This document shows, one piece after another, positions 21,191 through 33,959 of a DNA stretch of 64,000 nt. Position 1 is the stretch's first letter. Every line of letters begins with the position of its first letter. The notes beneath the pieces are model-generated. The model worked only from the letters and a program-made list of their open reading frames with translations, was not told where the DNA came from and made no database searches. The DNA is from Pyxicephalus adspersus. Taxonomy: Eukaryota; Chordata; Amphibia; Anura; Pyxicephalidae. The stretch spans positions 42,665,521-42,729,520 of the forward strand of contig NC_092859.1 of assembly GCF_032062135.1 (NCBI RefSeq). Reading direction: 5' to 3'. Made by a program: the position numbers and the translations under genes.

Positions 21191-24100
21191 TATGATATAC
21201 CATGGCAGGAATGTGTCATATAGACGTTGCACTCTTCCATTCATTGCCACCATGGTGTGTCACCACCCTATTGTCCAATATACTAAAATACATACAGCTT
21301 TGCTATCATTTTGAACCAGAAAAGTCTTAAAATCTTTTCCCAGATATGATTCTGTTTGGCAGTTTTACTGTAGTATACCTCAAGTATTTTGATGCTGCAG
21401 AGGTTAAAATAGGACTGAAATATTAATTCACAGTTTATTCCTCTTGAGAAATCCTATCATTTGCTTATGATAAACAAGCCATGAAATATTCTCTGAAAAC
21501 TGCCAGAAGACATGAAAATAGTTTCCAAAACAATAACAAAAAGAACTTCCCAATAGTCATCTCATTTGGGTTTTACAGTCAGTATTTTCCACTGAAATAC
21601 TCACTCCAACTGAGCAATACTAATGTATCAATTTATATATTACTAAATTATGAATTTATTATTGCAGAGACACCTTTTTATACAGGCTATTAAAATGTGC
21701 ACTGTCATGCATCGTTCATCTTGACTAGTGGGTATATTTTTAATGGTTTAATTTTCTTTCTAGATAGAGACAAAAATATGATCAATTTAAAGTGGACCTG
21801 TTCTCATATTCAACCATCCCTGCTACTTTTGCCTAAAGTCATCAATGACCATTTGGTGTGGTCCCTTGGTAACATTAGCGGTTGCAGTTAAGGCACCCTA
21901 TTTCTTGTGAGCCGACTACCATTGTTTTAGTTTTCTTTTCAGCTAACATCTTTATTTTAGGAGCAAGGTCTTGTTAAAAGTAAAAACATGTTAGCTTTCT
22001 TTGTAAGGCAAAATATATGCCTATATATGCTAGCATGTTAAAGTTTTCTGCTTTTATTGAATTTTATATGAATCTTTATTTCTATAGAACTTTGAAGAAC
22101 AGAGGTCAGTAAGCTATATATGTTATTATAACCATGTTTATTATTTTATCACACAATAACATGGTTGTCAAAACGTTTTATATTTTTACAAATGCCACAT
22201 TTGTGTGGAATAATTTATTTGCTTTAAAAAGTTATCTAACCATTGCTAACATCTCTCACTTATCATGAATAAATATATTTTTCTCATAAAAGGTTACATT
22301 ATTACTGATTCAAATGACACTTTTACCTGCTCTACTCAAATAGGCATTGCAATGAGCCTCACAATTATCAACAGTCAAAAGCTAGCAGTACAGTGAGGGC
22401 TGTAAAACAAACTTTTATATGCAATACCATTACAATATAATATGAAATTACATAAAAATCATTGTGTTTTAAAAGCTTTTTCAGCTGGCAACATGTTCCT
22501 CCTTCTCTATACAATCCCAGATATTATAGCTGAATTACTATGTACAAAGTAAGCAAATTAATATTTACAAAATGGTGATAATTCATTTTTAGTATTGTTC
22601 ATTCCTAATGGACATCCATGAAAAAAATGAAATGCCCCCCAGTGAGAAGAAAGGGAGAGTATGGTATGCTTTAAGTTATTATTTATCAAAACCTGTATAG
22701 ATTAAAGATGAAATTGCAGTCTTTAGCAACTAAGGGTGCTAGTTATACATTTTGTGTTTGTCTATTCAATTCTTTTTTGTTCAAGTTGGTTTGTTTTCCT
22801 CATCAGAATCAATTTGCCTTTCCCTTTTCCCTTTCTTTTGGTTTTGCCTTCCAATTTTGCCTGTTGAAACTTCCTCCACCAGATTAGTTTGGATTCACTC
22901 TAGAGACTCTATAGCCTTGAATAGGAACAGCTTGCAAACACTTATAAACACTGATACAGGTGGTTGCAAATGCTTGTACAGGCATTTATAGTTGTTTTTT
23001 TTTAGGCTTGGAACATTCCTGCATAGGAAATGGGCCAACTAATGTGTGGGTGTGCCCCTTCTCCTATCCATAAAAAGTGTAAAGCCTCCTTATCTTTTGG
23101 ACAAAACCAGACCCTCGCCTGCCTCCAAGGATGGGCTCATCCCCCAACATAACCCCTGTGTTCTTGGGGTCTACGGGTGGGGATTCAGTACAAGGGAATG
23201 CTTGGTGAGTCACATTTTCTGCTTTGTAAATAGACCTCCTAAATGCATCCTTTTTACCTCTGATGCGGAAATATCATTTTTAGGAGGACTGTAGAGAGTA
23301 CAAATATGGAAGCACTAATTTTTGTGTTCTCGAACATATGGTTAAAGAAATTATGGTAATGAATGTACGTTAACCACCTTCTGTAGCCTAAATTTTCTCC
23401 ACATATAATATGTGTCCTTATGGTAACAAGGTAACAATGAGAGGAACATTAAAGCCTTGTAAAATGTAAAATGATATACAATGTTTATAAAAACAGAATA
23501 AACATAAATAACAATCAAAATGGAATACAAAATACATGGCATATTGGCATAATACACCTTGAGGAGGAATGGAGTAAAGTAGAGAATAGCAGTAGGGATG
23601 AGTAAGGAGTAAACGCTCCAAGCAGGGTGATAGATCTAATAGAGCAGGAAAACATAAAAATGAAAAAAAGAGGAAAATGAGGATATGGGGATACAGGAAA
23701 ACAAGGAAGAGAGGGGGGGGGGGGGTTATCTTTCAGGTAAAGCAGTTCTTTTCCTAAATAACTAATCCAAATCCAGTTTTCTTGACTTTCATAAAAAGCA
23801 GCAACATTTTTATTACCTCCTTTAAAGCCTTTTGAGCTTTTCCACTATGAGCCCAGTTTTCTAGTGTATATAATTAAGAAGCTTGGTTGGGAATAATTGT
23901 CAATTGATGAAATAATATAGGATATATTTAAAGATGCAGCTAATAGGAGAGACCAGGACACCCTGCATTCCTTGCTTTTGTACATGTTTCATCTAATGCA
24001 AATTTGCAATTGATGGGGTCACCTTCTAAAGTCAATTGAAATACGGTGTAATAATAGGGTACCTTGCATTCCGTGAAATGTGCTTATATGGGAAATTGAC

Positions 24101-24829
24101 TTAGTATTTGGCAATCATTTACCTTATCTTTAACTTTACAAAAAAAAAATTAAATCAACATCAAACCAACTCCAGCTTAGGCTGTACATTGTAACTGAGA
24201 AAATATTTTCTTCAAACTGAGTTATAACACTCCTAATCCTCTAGTTCAGCTAACTCCATTTCTAATTGTCTTCTTTTATGTTTTGTAAAATTGGCAATTT
24301 GTCTTGGCAGATATGGTCCCAATTGTCAGAACTAGTTTAGCCAGTCCCATTGTTTTATCTATATTTCCATTTAGATATAGCCTAGTTCACAATCCAAGTT
24401 AATTCCATGGAGAAGATCAGCACAAATTGCAACTGGCTGTTTGTGTGTGCTTGGCACTTGTTAGGTCATCTCCAGGCCAAATGGCTTGTCAATTTAATGT
24501 GTTTTCATAATGTACTGAGCAAAACCACAATTACGCTGACCTAGTGGCTGTAACCTACTCCAGATTTGTATGCCAGACTCCTTTAACCCATTTTGTGGGA
24601 ACCTCAGTGGGCTTGCACATGAAAGTAAAGTGAAGATTAACATCGGTGAATTGAAACCTGATTGGCAGCTATCGAAGACTGAATGCTGCACATCATTATT
24701 GTATATCATTATTCTGGTAAACTTATAAACGGGATGCTTTACACATATGTCCCATGATTTACCAAGCTATTTTCATTAAAAATAATAAAACTTTTGCCAT
24801 CTGCAAGTTCATGTTAGGATAACAATTTA
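21191..24829. other. Gene-free AT-rich stretch
   Basis: No coding frame with domain content. A 13-bp G-run lies at about 23713-23725, and an imperfect hairpin (AACCATGTT / AACATGGTT) at about 22129-22171. Confidence 0.5.
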
Positions 24830-24885
24830 AAGCCCTGATGAAGCAGCAGTGCTTTGCCCGGAGACATGTTAGTTATCCTGTATGA
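24830..24885 (+). repeat. Short CCTGATGAAGC-type repeat core
   Basis: CCCTGATGAAGCAGCAGTGC followed by TTTGCCCGGAGACATGTTA fits a dispersed vertebrate motif of the CCTGA(G/T)GAAGC...GCGAAACGCGT kind. A second example, on the minus strand, is at 35432-35478. The parent element is unknown. Confidence 0.4.
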
Positions 24886-24974
24886 CTTTTTAGTCATCAT
24901 AGACTCTTCTTATTCTGTGCACTTTTATTTTCTGATTCTTATCCTCTGATTTCACTTGCAACATTTTATAGCGT

Positions 24975-25105
24975 GAAAGTAAAAACCCCTATCAGGTTTT
25001 TTATTACTGCTCTATGCCCCACCAAAAGAGCTTTTATAGGAACAGGTGTCCTCTTTGAAGGATAGTCCCCCAGCTCTGATGACAACTCAATATGTTTGGA
25101 TTCCT
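24975..25105. repeat. Unclassified repeat family D, partial copy
   Basis: AAAAACCCCTATCAGGTTTTT, then ATTACTGCTCT and GGAACAGGTGTCCTCTTTG, share order and sequence with 30515-30735 and, more weakly, 42305-42560. It has no coding capacity. Confidence 0.45.
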
Positions 25106-26847
25106 CCTCTTTCTGGCTCAGTGGCAATAATTCCTAGAACAAATAAAATTTTCCCAATGGTAAAACATAAAGAAATAACAAATTAACAAAGGGTCTAACA
25201 TTTCTATAATTTAAAATTACAATAAACAAAGGCATTTGCCTTTTCATACACATTAATTCCCATATAGCTTCAATTCATCATGTTTTTCATACCTGGTTTT
25301 ATTATTTCTGTTCATTTTCTGTTGCTGAATTTGACCTTGGGTCTGAAAACATTCTAACAAATAGTTGATAGTTTGTATACTTTGATAACCATGATAGTAT
25401 TTGTTTACATTCATCCTGAAAATTTCTGTGCACTGGCTCCCCTGGGCCTTTAAAGGGCCATCTTCTAAGGTAAGGATGCTTGCTAGATAGAAGTCAAAGG
25501 GAGGAAGGTATGTTCACATCTGGGGAGATAAAGAATGAAATGGTTACATTTGAGAAAGACAAAAATGATAACTGCACATCCATTGAGCATTTATAATGAG
25601 AAAATTTCCTTTATGTGTGTACAAACCTTAGGCAACAACTGTCGTAAGAAAATTACTTCTTTCATTTTCAATGTTTGTTGTAGGTTACTGCACGCTGCTC
25701 TTTGCCTTGCCGAATAAGCCTGAATATATCTGTTTGGCATTTCAGAAGCAAGAGGCCTGACCCATCTCTCTGCAGGTAAAAAGGGTTAAATCTTATTTTA
25801 TACTTCAGTTTAATCTTCCTGCTCTGCTTTCTCTGGACACAGAACCTTTACTACAATTCTGACCTTTAAAACTATTCCCCCTTCCCCTATTCCATGCGAG
25901 GGGGAACCAGTCATTAATGTGTAAGGAGAATGGAGAGGGAGGGTGGAGGAGGGGAGGAACAGGCCATGTAGGGCAGAATAATGTTGATGAGTTGCGGTGC
26001 TCTCCCATGTTTGCTTTAATGGTGTTTATCATTTATTTAAGGCTGACATTTTCTGCGGTTAAATCATGTGGAAGTGCCGTTTGCTTGCACTGTGCCAGAA
26101 AAGCCTTCACATCTATTAGGGTTTTTTTTGCAAATGATGGAAGAAATTTTAACTTCTTTATTACCGGAAAGAAGATGCTGGTTTTCACTCGGATTTTCTG
26201 GGATGAAAACCTATACAAATAAAATGAATATATTGTTATTATATATTATAAATATAATTCTAATATTAGTGTACTTTATATAATATATTATATATATTAT
26301 TATTTATATAATATTATACTATAACACAATAGCAATTGGAGCACCTGACATTTCCTGATTTTAACGTCTGTAGATTCTATAGTCATATTTATGTGAATCG
26401 TTACAAAATTATGGTAAAGTCTAATCTCAGTCAAAGCATAATTTATAGTTTAGGATAGTGCGGGGAAAGTTTAAAGTCTCTGTTGGCTTTTCATTGCCAC
26501 TTGTTTCTTTGTTTGTCCTAGTGACTACTGTCAGCAGTAGAGTGGGATCATCCCAATGGCAAACCTAGGAAGCCTAGGGCTCTGACGATGTCAACCGGAC
26601 CCAGCTACATATTGTACTCTTGTAGTAATGAAAAAAAAATAGTATAATTTGTTTGAGCTGTGTACTCTGTAGTCACTTTATTTGAAAGAATACATTGTAA
26701 GCAGTTGGCATTTTATGAGCCAATACTAGTATAGTCAATGCAAAAAGAGAGGCTTTTTTTTTGAGCCTATTGCAGCTCTTATCAATGTAAAATATTTAAA
26801 TGGGGGGGGGGGGACTGCTATCTTAGCTAGATCCCCACTCTGCCTTG
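25106..26847. other. Gene-free stretch with AT palindromes
   Basis: Contains a strongly AT-rich, self-complementary TATATTA-type tract at about 26221-26330 and an 11-12 bp G-run near 26802-26813. Small frames at 25917-26283 carry no recognisable domain. Confidence 0.5.
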
Positions 26848-27094
26848 AGCTATGTACACACATAAGATTTTTGTTGCTGGAAAAGACGTTTCGTGTTTTC
26901 ATGTACACACAGTGCTTATTCTGTTCCATGTAGAGAGGAAGGGGGAGGAAGAGGCTCTCCTCCATTGACATGCATAAAGTTTGTTCTTAATCCTCGTTTA
27001 TTGATGCACCATGGCAATTGATAAACAATGTTGGGTGACCACTGTACACATGTCAGGTTCTCATGTCCTGATTATCTAATATGTGTACTCAGCC
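26848..27094. mobile_element. MITE family B, copy 1
   Basis: The left end is AGCTATGTACACACATAAG, and the right end in reverse complement is GGCTGAGTACACATATTAG. Flanks are TTG and TTA, one base different, so a decayed 3-bp target duplication is plausible. The interior has ATTGATAAACAATG and TGTACACATGTCAGGTTCTC, shared in inverted form with 32995-33166. There is no transposase. Confidence 0.7.
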
Positions 27095-29995
27095 TTAATC
27101 AATCTCTGGTTAGTAGGACAATAATCGGCAGAAATCCTAAAGGATTTTCAATGATGCACATCAATCTTGTAAAAGAAAATAAAAATAAAGAAAAAAGGTA
27201 ACAGGACGATACATAACCACATTCAAAAAACAAGATGAATCATTATATGTACATTGATGTAAAGTTTGTTCAGGTTGCAAAAGTCTATGTTCACGTTGGA
27301 AACTAAATATTAGTAAATAAATTTGTTTTTTTTTCCTGCTCACATAATTGAGTATTGAAAGAATTCAATTGAATTCACTTCGCAAAGTGAACAGCCCTTA
27401 TTCTTTTAGAAAAACAAAACTAAGATACATTCTACTATTATAATCAGAACCACAGTAGATAGATTATAGCAAGTTGTGAAAATAAAGAAGATCCAGGTTA
27501 ACCCTTGAGTGAACAGATATAGTTTGTTTTACATTTTTCATGATTTAACTGATATTATACCATGGTATGTAATAATAGGGTATAACATTAACTTTTTACA
27601 GAAAATCAATAAATCAGTTTGACATATTTTAATTGTGCAACCTCGAAATGAAGATGGAAAACATATCACACTGACCACATTTTACTGAATTAAAGAGTAG
27701 CTTGATAACTTTATCAACTTACCTGCTTACACTTTTATAGTCTGGATTCTTCAGTACATATTTATTAGTGAAAATTATGATTAGACTAAATGTAAATCAT
27801 TTTTGCTACAATACATTTAATATAAATAATGATTATTTAAGAAAGATTTGCTATCATCATAATCTGGATAGAATTTATAAAACAACAGCTGCCTGCACAG
27901 CAAAATGTTTATTTCAAAATGTGCTAAGCGAATTAATATACTGACATCGTAATGCACATAAATTACCAGGAGGTCAATGCAGTAATGTACGAGAGTGCTG
28001 GATAAAATGAGGATGCATCATTTGCTTATCTTACTCTTTTTCAGACTTTCTGTTTCCCAGAAGGATGAGTGGAGATTTTTCCGTGGCTGTATTCACATCA
28101 GATGTATGTGTTTTAGTATGCTTTAATATATATGTTTGTCTTGACTATTTTGGTATGTTTTCATGTAGGTTAGGAATGACTTTAATCATAGGACATTGCA
28201 GGTCAACACACATAAAATGTACATACAGATTGGCGGAAAAGTTGTGGTGTTTTGCTACTTCATCACACCCCTGAACTGCTTCTTTGGGTAAGAAGCTACA
28301 TGTTTCATGGCACCCATGGCAGCCTATAGACAATAAATGAGGGCATCAAAGAGCTGCTTCAAGAACCGGTGTAATGGCACAGGCAGCCGATCAGCTGGCA
28401 AGGTGTCAGTCACTGTTTGTTAAACAGCAACCACCGTCCTTTCATAAGAATCAAAAGATTAGGTTTTATTCCAAAGCTTTTCTGAGATGGAGCAACTTTA
28501 TTACCAGACAAATATTTATCTTTTATAGTTATTGAGAGAGAAAGAACCTTCCAGAGGTTTCCAGGGTAGAGGCATACTGTGGATTTTAAATGATGGTGCC
28601 TATTCTATGTGTTTTCAGGAAGAGGGTATTTTTAAAACATGAGGCACTTCCATAGATTTTAAGAGATACAGCATCGCCCATACATTTACAGAGAGGAAAA
28701 ACGTTATAACCTATATATTTCTGATACTACCTTCATCATTAAAAAGCCAAACAAACACTAGTCATGCAGTGCAAAGCCCGGCTCTATTCCTGGAACTACA
28801 TAGGCCTAGTTGCTGGGTACAGCGTAACTCCTGCACATATGGAAGAGGATCACAGTGGACCTAAAAGACTCAGTTGTGTAAATGATGGCTTCAGGGAATG
28901 CAACAGTGACAGATTCCTGAACGTATCGTCACTACAAAGTGCCAAAAAAATATGTTATGCATGTGCGGCCAAAGTTCACAATCCACCAACTCTCCTATAA
29001 TATATATTAATATAATATATAGTATAATATCATATAACAACAACCATCCTATAATATTTCCCAATTTAAGTTCATTTTGATTGTCTTCTTGATATTTGGA
29101 CATGTTTGTGTAAACTAGCACTGATAAGGTTAAAATGTGAAATACCACAAACATTCCCTCCATTTACTTCTTTTTCCTGTACCTCTAGGGTTCTGTAGCT
29201 AGTTGCTTTTCAGTGCCTGCCCACTGAGTCGTAAAGAAAATGTCCCATTTAAAAACCATATTTAAACACCGACATTACCCAGCAGGATGTGAGAAATGTT
29301 CATGTGCCTCTGGGAATAAATGCATTTAACCCCCTATTGAAAAAGACCTGGCATGAACATATTTTGCTGTCATTTGCAACGTAGAGAAGAGCAATATAAA
29401 AGTCCAATTTACCCACTTCGGCTGTGACCAGCAACACATAAATGGTTAATGACACACAGCCTCAAGTCATCGCAGTCATTGACAATGTTTATGCACATGA
29501 TGTTACTGGTATAGCCTCCAATTCCAATAGTGCAGGTGGTTACATGCATTAGGCCTATTTGTGAGCTACTACACCAGTTATTGATTCTCTCGAGACCCTC
29601 TAGAACACATCTGCTTAATTGTTAATGGTGCTATAATTTAGGACATTATATTGATTTCCCCACTTAACACCAGCAAAAGTAACACACACATGAAGCACCT
29701 TATCTATCAGAAATGGGAAGAAAGGCTTAGTATAATAGTTCTAAAGGGAATTCTTAGATGTATTGCAGTGACATTCTGCAACATATAATATGATAATTGA
29801 CCCAGATTGATTAAATCAATAGTTTATGCCATGGAGCTCAACTTCAGGCATGGAAGTTATAGTTATGCTGATATTTTACTGGCATTGTCTTCATAATGTC
29901 AGCTGAAAACACAAATGTACTGCCATCTTGATTATTGTAGTAGAGGCAGTGAAGCATTAAAATGTTAATAACAGATATAGATCTGAACTATATAC
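27095..29995. other. Gene-free stretch
   Basis: No gene or RNA recognised. A self-complementary TATAATATA tract lies at about 28997-29035. Short frames at 28065-29000 have no domain signature. Confidence 0.45.
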
Positions 29996-29996
29996 G

Positions 29997-30475
29997 TAAA
30001 GCGTACCTAAACTCACAATCTTCACTTAACATAAAAGGGTAGACAACCCTTTTATGTTAAGCAAAATTCTATGTATTTATTTTTTTTAAAGTGCAACACC
30101 CTTTTTTAAAAAAAACATTGGTGCGGCACTGCCCCCTATTTCTCGATCACCTAGGCTACCTACGTTAGGCATCCCAGTTACCTACGTCAGGCATCCCGGG
30201 TACGAGCCTTTTTGCTCAAACAGAAAAATTTGCTGATTTCACGCATGCGCAGTGAAATTGTCAAATTTTTTTTTCATCCAATCCAATCTTGCCCCTGGGT
30301 CAGGTGACGTAGGATGAAGAACCAGAAAAAAGAGCAGAAGATGGTCGCGCCCAGAGTGTCGGCTGTTGGGACAACGCAGGACCTGATGCAGGACACCCCA
30401 AAGCAATCCGACTGCCCTGCAGGATTGAAGGTAAGTGTATTTTTTTTTCCAGTTTTGGGTTTAGTTCCTCTTTAA
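29997..30475. mobile_element. TIR MITE with a perfect internal hairpin
   Basis: The left end TAAAGCGTACCTAAACTCA and the right end in reverse complement TAAAGAGGAACTAAACCCA form a 19-bp imperfect inverted repeat. The right flank is TTAA (30472-30475) and the left is GTAA, again suggesting a TTAA target with one change. Just inside the left end is an exact 16-bp stem (30025-30040 with 30046-30061) around a 5-nt loop, built on CTTAACATAAAAGGGT. The middle is CpG- and GC-rich, including GCATGCGCAGTG. There is no coding capacity. Confidence 0.75.
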
Positions 30476-30514
30476 AGTGCATGTCCAGACCCAATTTTCT
30501 TTTAGTTTTATAGT

Positions 30515-30735
30515 TTTGTATTGAACAGGGAAGGGTAAAACCCTTCCATTAGGTTTTGTTTTTGTGCTCTGTAATGGAGATTTCTTTCTTTTCCTGTTCT
30601 TAAGATACAACAGGAATTAAGAAGAAGTCTCTTCAAAGATTTAAAACCTTTATCCCAGAGAACTGTCCCCAGAACAGGTGTCCCCACTGGAGGATATTGC
30701 TTCTCCTATTGCTGTGATGGCAATGTTTTTCTAGT
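30515..30735. repeat. Unclassified repeat family D, best copy
   Basis: GGGAAGGGTAAAACCCTTCC, then TCCTGTTCTTAAGATACAAC and CAGAACAGGTGTCCCCACTG. Related pieces occur at 24975-25105 and 42305-42560. GGGAAGGGTAAAACCCTTCC is itself nearly palindromic. It abuts the Tc1 relic that follows. Confidence 0.5.
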
Positions 30736-30744
30736 CTGTTATTC

Positions 30745-31250
30745 ATGTTAAACTGAACCCATGCAAATTGTAGCCTTGGGTATCTTAGCTGATAGGAGTG
30801 ACACTTGGTGTTGTCTCTTGCTGCTGTAGTCCATTGTTTTTAGCGTTTAGCATACCTTGATTGTAACAAGAAGTTATCAGAGTAACTGTTGCCTATCAGC
30901 TTGAATCAGTCTGGAGATTCTCCTTTGACCTCTGGCATTAACAAGCATTTGCTCCCAGAGAACTGCCTCTTACTGAATATGTTTGGACCATTTTCTGTAT
31001 AGATGTTGTGTGTGAAAATCCCAGCAGATCAGCAGTTTCTGAAATACTCAGACCAGCCCTCCAGGCACCAACAATCATGCTGTGTTTAAAATCACCTAAA
31101 TTACCTTGCTTCCCATTTCTGATGACTGGAAATTCAAAAGGTCATCTTGTCTACATGCCTAAATTCATGCGATTGGCCACGTGATTAGTTAATTGATTAT
31201 TAGAGTTAACAAGCAGTTTAACAGGTGTACCTAATAAAGTGGCCAGTGAG
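30745..31250 (-). mobile_element. Tc1/mariner transposon relic, 5' part with transposase N-terminus
   Basis: Read on the minus strand, the element begins at about 31250 with CACTGGCCACTTTATTAGG, a terminal sequence found in a widespread vertebrate Tc1-like transposon. A start codon lies at 31114-31116. After a one-base deletion close behind it, the frame gives DFKHSMIVGAWRAGLSISET and ADLLGFSHTT, the helix-turn-helix DNA-binding part of a Tc1-type transposase. Further recognisable nucleotide blocks (TACAGCAGCAAGAGACAACA, TATCAGCTAAGA) run to about 30750, where the copy is truncated before the DDE catalytic domain. It is frameshifted and inactive. The family is assigned from the terminus and the HTH region. 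Confidence 0.72.
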
Positions 31251-31277
31251 TCTATAGTGTATAAGGCAGGGATATTT

Positions 31278-31501
31278 ATTGTACAACATAGCATATGTAG
31301 TATAGAGGTTAGTTCCATGTAAAATACAGCAAAGCGTAAAAGATGTGGAGGTCAGGGCTATAACGTACAACATAGCATATATAGTATAAAGATCAGTGGT
31401 ATGTAACATACAGCATAGTCTATATAGTGTAGAGGTCAGAGCTATAAAAGCGCCCAACATAGTATTTGGTGTGCAGGTAAGAGGACTAATGTACAACATG
31501 G
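31278..31501. repeat. Minisatellite of alternating about 40-47 bp units
   Basis: Two alternating unit types recur: GTACAACATAGCATATATAG...ATCAGT and a second ending in GTGTAGAGGTCAG(A/G)GCTATAA. This gives a higher-order period of about 85 bp across roughly five units. The array follows the Tc1 relic. The motif GAGGTCAG(A/G) recalls GTGGTCAGGAG at 62325-62612. Confidence 0.75.
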
Positions 31502-32994
31502 CTTTTTTTTTTTTTAAGTTCTGCTATTTCAGCTATTAGCTACGCTGAAAGAAACCTCTTGTTAATATACAAGTCATAACAGCAGAGACTAGCCCTGTAA
31601 TCTCTAGCAATCTCTTTAGCAATTGTGCCTTATAGAATGGAATTGTTCCTGCCACCATTTCTCTTTTTAGCATATACATCAATATCAGCTTGGTGTTGGG
31701 GACCTAATGGACCTTTCTGAGCACCTTAGGCAGAGAATCAAATTTACCAATATTTAGATAAGTACAAGAGTGAATATTTACACATCTGTATGAAATCCAG
31801 TATTCAAACTATGGAACATCAAACTAGTAAAATGTGAATATTTTTTTTCCACTTATTGTTACAACAAATGTATACTTACTGAAAGTTTTAATATTTATTT
31901 AAAAAAAAATGTATTTCAGATATTTCACCGCCCGTGAATGCATACCAGGGCAGTACCTAATTTATAATAGACCAGAGTATAGCAGCAGTTATTGTTCGTC
32001 CATCAAATTCTGTAGGTCAACAGATAGAACATAACAAGATAATATTTTGAAAGCTGCAGAAAAAGTGAAACTGTGACCTCTTTGTTTCTTTAAATACCCA
32101 CAATAATGGTTTATTTCAAATCTTGTGCTCATGTACATGAAAGAAACTGTCCACTCGTCTCATCTCTACATCTTTTGTTCATCTATTATTCTATATAGGT
32201 AGTATAAAAGAGGTCAAGGGAAGACCTTGAAGATTGCTACTCTGCTGAAATCTATGTGTCATTACATCAGCATTGAGCTTGCGGCTGACGAAGACAGAAA
32301 ATATTATACTTCTTTGATAATTAAGACTTGGCTGCTCACAAATGACAATTTCTTTGAATAATCCTCTATACAAAAGTTAACAGCTTTCAAAGGTTTGATT
32401 ATCTTCATACATATTTACAATGGAGTTTGTATAGAATGTTCTCTAGACAATAAAGCTCTTAATTCTAACCTTGAAAAGGTCATGGCATCTCACAATCTCT
32501 TTGTTAAACTTTATGGAATATTTGGAGCCCATTCGCCTAATTATTGTAAAGCACAAAGGCTTATTTCACGGAGAGAGTTCACACTGTACAATGTACATAG
32601 GAGATGAGAAAAAACCTCGAAAAAGCATATATGTGGACAGCCTTGCAGTAATAATTAATTTCTTTTCTCATTATTGTTTTACGTTATCTAATATCTGTCA
32701 CTGTTGTAAAACAAAACACACATTTTTTCTTACCTAATATTACATTATTATTAAGTCCATTTCGTATTTTTATTTTAAACACATGCTTTCAAAATGCTTA
32801 TGTTGAAGTTTCAATTTTGCAATAGTGTTTTTTCCTCTTGGATTAAATTATATTGTCTGCAGTAGGTAGTGTTGTCCAAAATACCCAAAAAAGATCTCAA
32901 CTTGCAACCAGCCTATAGTATAGTGAATTATTAGCTTTTCTGACAAATGTTGCAACAAAAAAAAAAAATACAGTGTAAACTTCAGATGCACAAC
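31502..32994. other. Gene-free AT-rich stretch
   Basis: T-run at 31502-31515 and A-run near 32955-32968. No coding or RNA gene evidence. The segment at 32390-32640 is free of simple repeats, but nothing in it identifies a function. Confidence 0.45.
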
Positions 32995-33166
32995 TGTTTT
33001 GGGTAAAATTTGACATGTGTACAGTGGTCCCCTGATGTCCTCCTGTCGTGATTGACTGATGACCAATTAATCGGGAACAACTACTGTGCATTTCCTATGG
33101 AGAAGAACACAGTGAATTGTCATTCACTTGTCCTTCTCTCTTCATAGAACGGATTGGCGCTGTGTG
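32995..33166 (-). mobile_element. MITE family B fragment, inverted
   Basis: GACATGTGTACAGTGGTC and downstream blocks match the reverse complement of the right half of 26848-27094 (ACCACTGTACACATGTC). It lies immediately left of another family B copy, so two family B sequences adjoin. The outer end is not recognisable. Confidence 0.6.
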
Positions 33167-33169
33167 TAA

Positions 33170-33486
33170 AGCGGCATACACACCTTCAATTATTGTCGTT
33201 GGAAAGGATCTTTCACGATCCTTTCCAACAACAAAAGACTGAAAGAAGCATGAACGAGTGCTGTACATACGTTCTGCTCTATGCAGAGGGGAGGAGGAGA
33301 ACGACGGAGCAGCGCCCTGCTGCGCATTCTCCCCCTTCCCTTGCATTACGATTGTTCGTGGTCCATCTGCCAGGACGGTCGTTCGGACGATGGACGACGG
33401 GCGTTGTACACACACCAGATTCTTGTCCGATATTGGCCCCGAGCCGATTATGGGGCTAGAACCATTGGACGTGTGTACACGTGTGT
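33170..33486. mobile_element. MITE family B, copy 2, with perfect hairpin
   Basis: The left end is AGCGGCATACACACCTTCAA after a TAA flank. The right end passes through GACGTGTGTACAC to about 33486. Close to the left end an exact 13-bp stem, GTTGGAAAGGATC (33198-33210) with its complement (33217-33229), encloses 6 nt. The interior shares GCCAGGACG(G/A)TC, TTCGGACGA and CCAGATTCT with 48965-49181. It is CpG-rich. Frames on both strands (up to 142 codons) span the element without domain content and are not genes. Confidence 0.78.
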
Positions 33487-33827
33487 TTACATGTGTGTAA
33501 AGATCATTCCCAGTGATAGTCATTGGACGTTTATCTGATGTTTTTACTGGGCTTTAAAGGTGGTTTCTAGGATATTAATCTACCCTATGTTTGGCAGATT
33601 CCACTCAGTTCTCCTGATAATTTTTACTTTATTACAAGACACATTAGACTATAAAAATGTATTCCCACTAAAATCTAAAGATCTACTGGTGCAGATGTGG
33701 ATCAGACTAATGATCTGGTTAGATAATGATAAAACCATTTTGTTTTTTAAAAGAACCACTCACAAGTAGAAATATGCAAGGATATGTAAATGTAATAATA
33801 TTCCTTCCTTCCTACCTCTCTCTAATC

Positions 33828-33905
33828 CTGTGTTTCTCAACCAGGGTTTCTCTGGAGGTTAATGCTGGGTCTTCTCTTCTAATTTATGGAGGACCCCACA
33901 ACTGT
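33828..33905 (+). mobile_element. hAT-like terminal fragment
   Basis: CTGTGTTTCTCAACCAGGG followed by TTTCTCTGGAGGTTAATGC fits the start of a common frog hAT-type MITE (CAGTGTTTCTCAACC). No matching far end was found, so this is a truncated copy. Confidence 0.5.
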
Positions 33906-33959
33906 ACAGCGAATAAAAAGCGGCCATATCATGCAGGTGTTAGACCCTGCCTATTGTAA

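Noticed and set aside
33095..33523. A 142-codon minus-strand frame plus three overlapping plus-strand frames
   Set aside because: They lie within family B MITE sequence and its TIRs. GC- and CpG-rich repeat DNA yields long chance frames, and no domain is visible.
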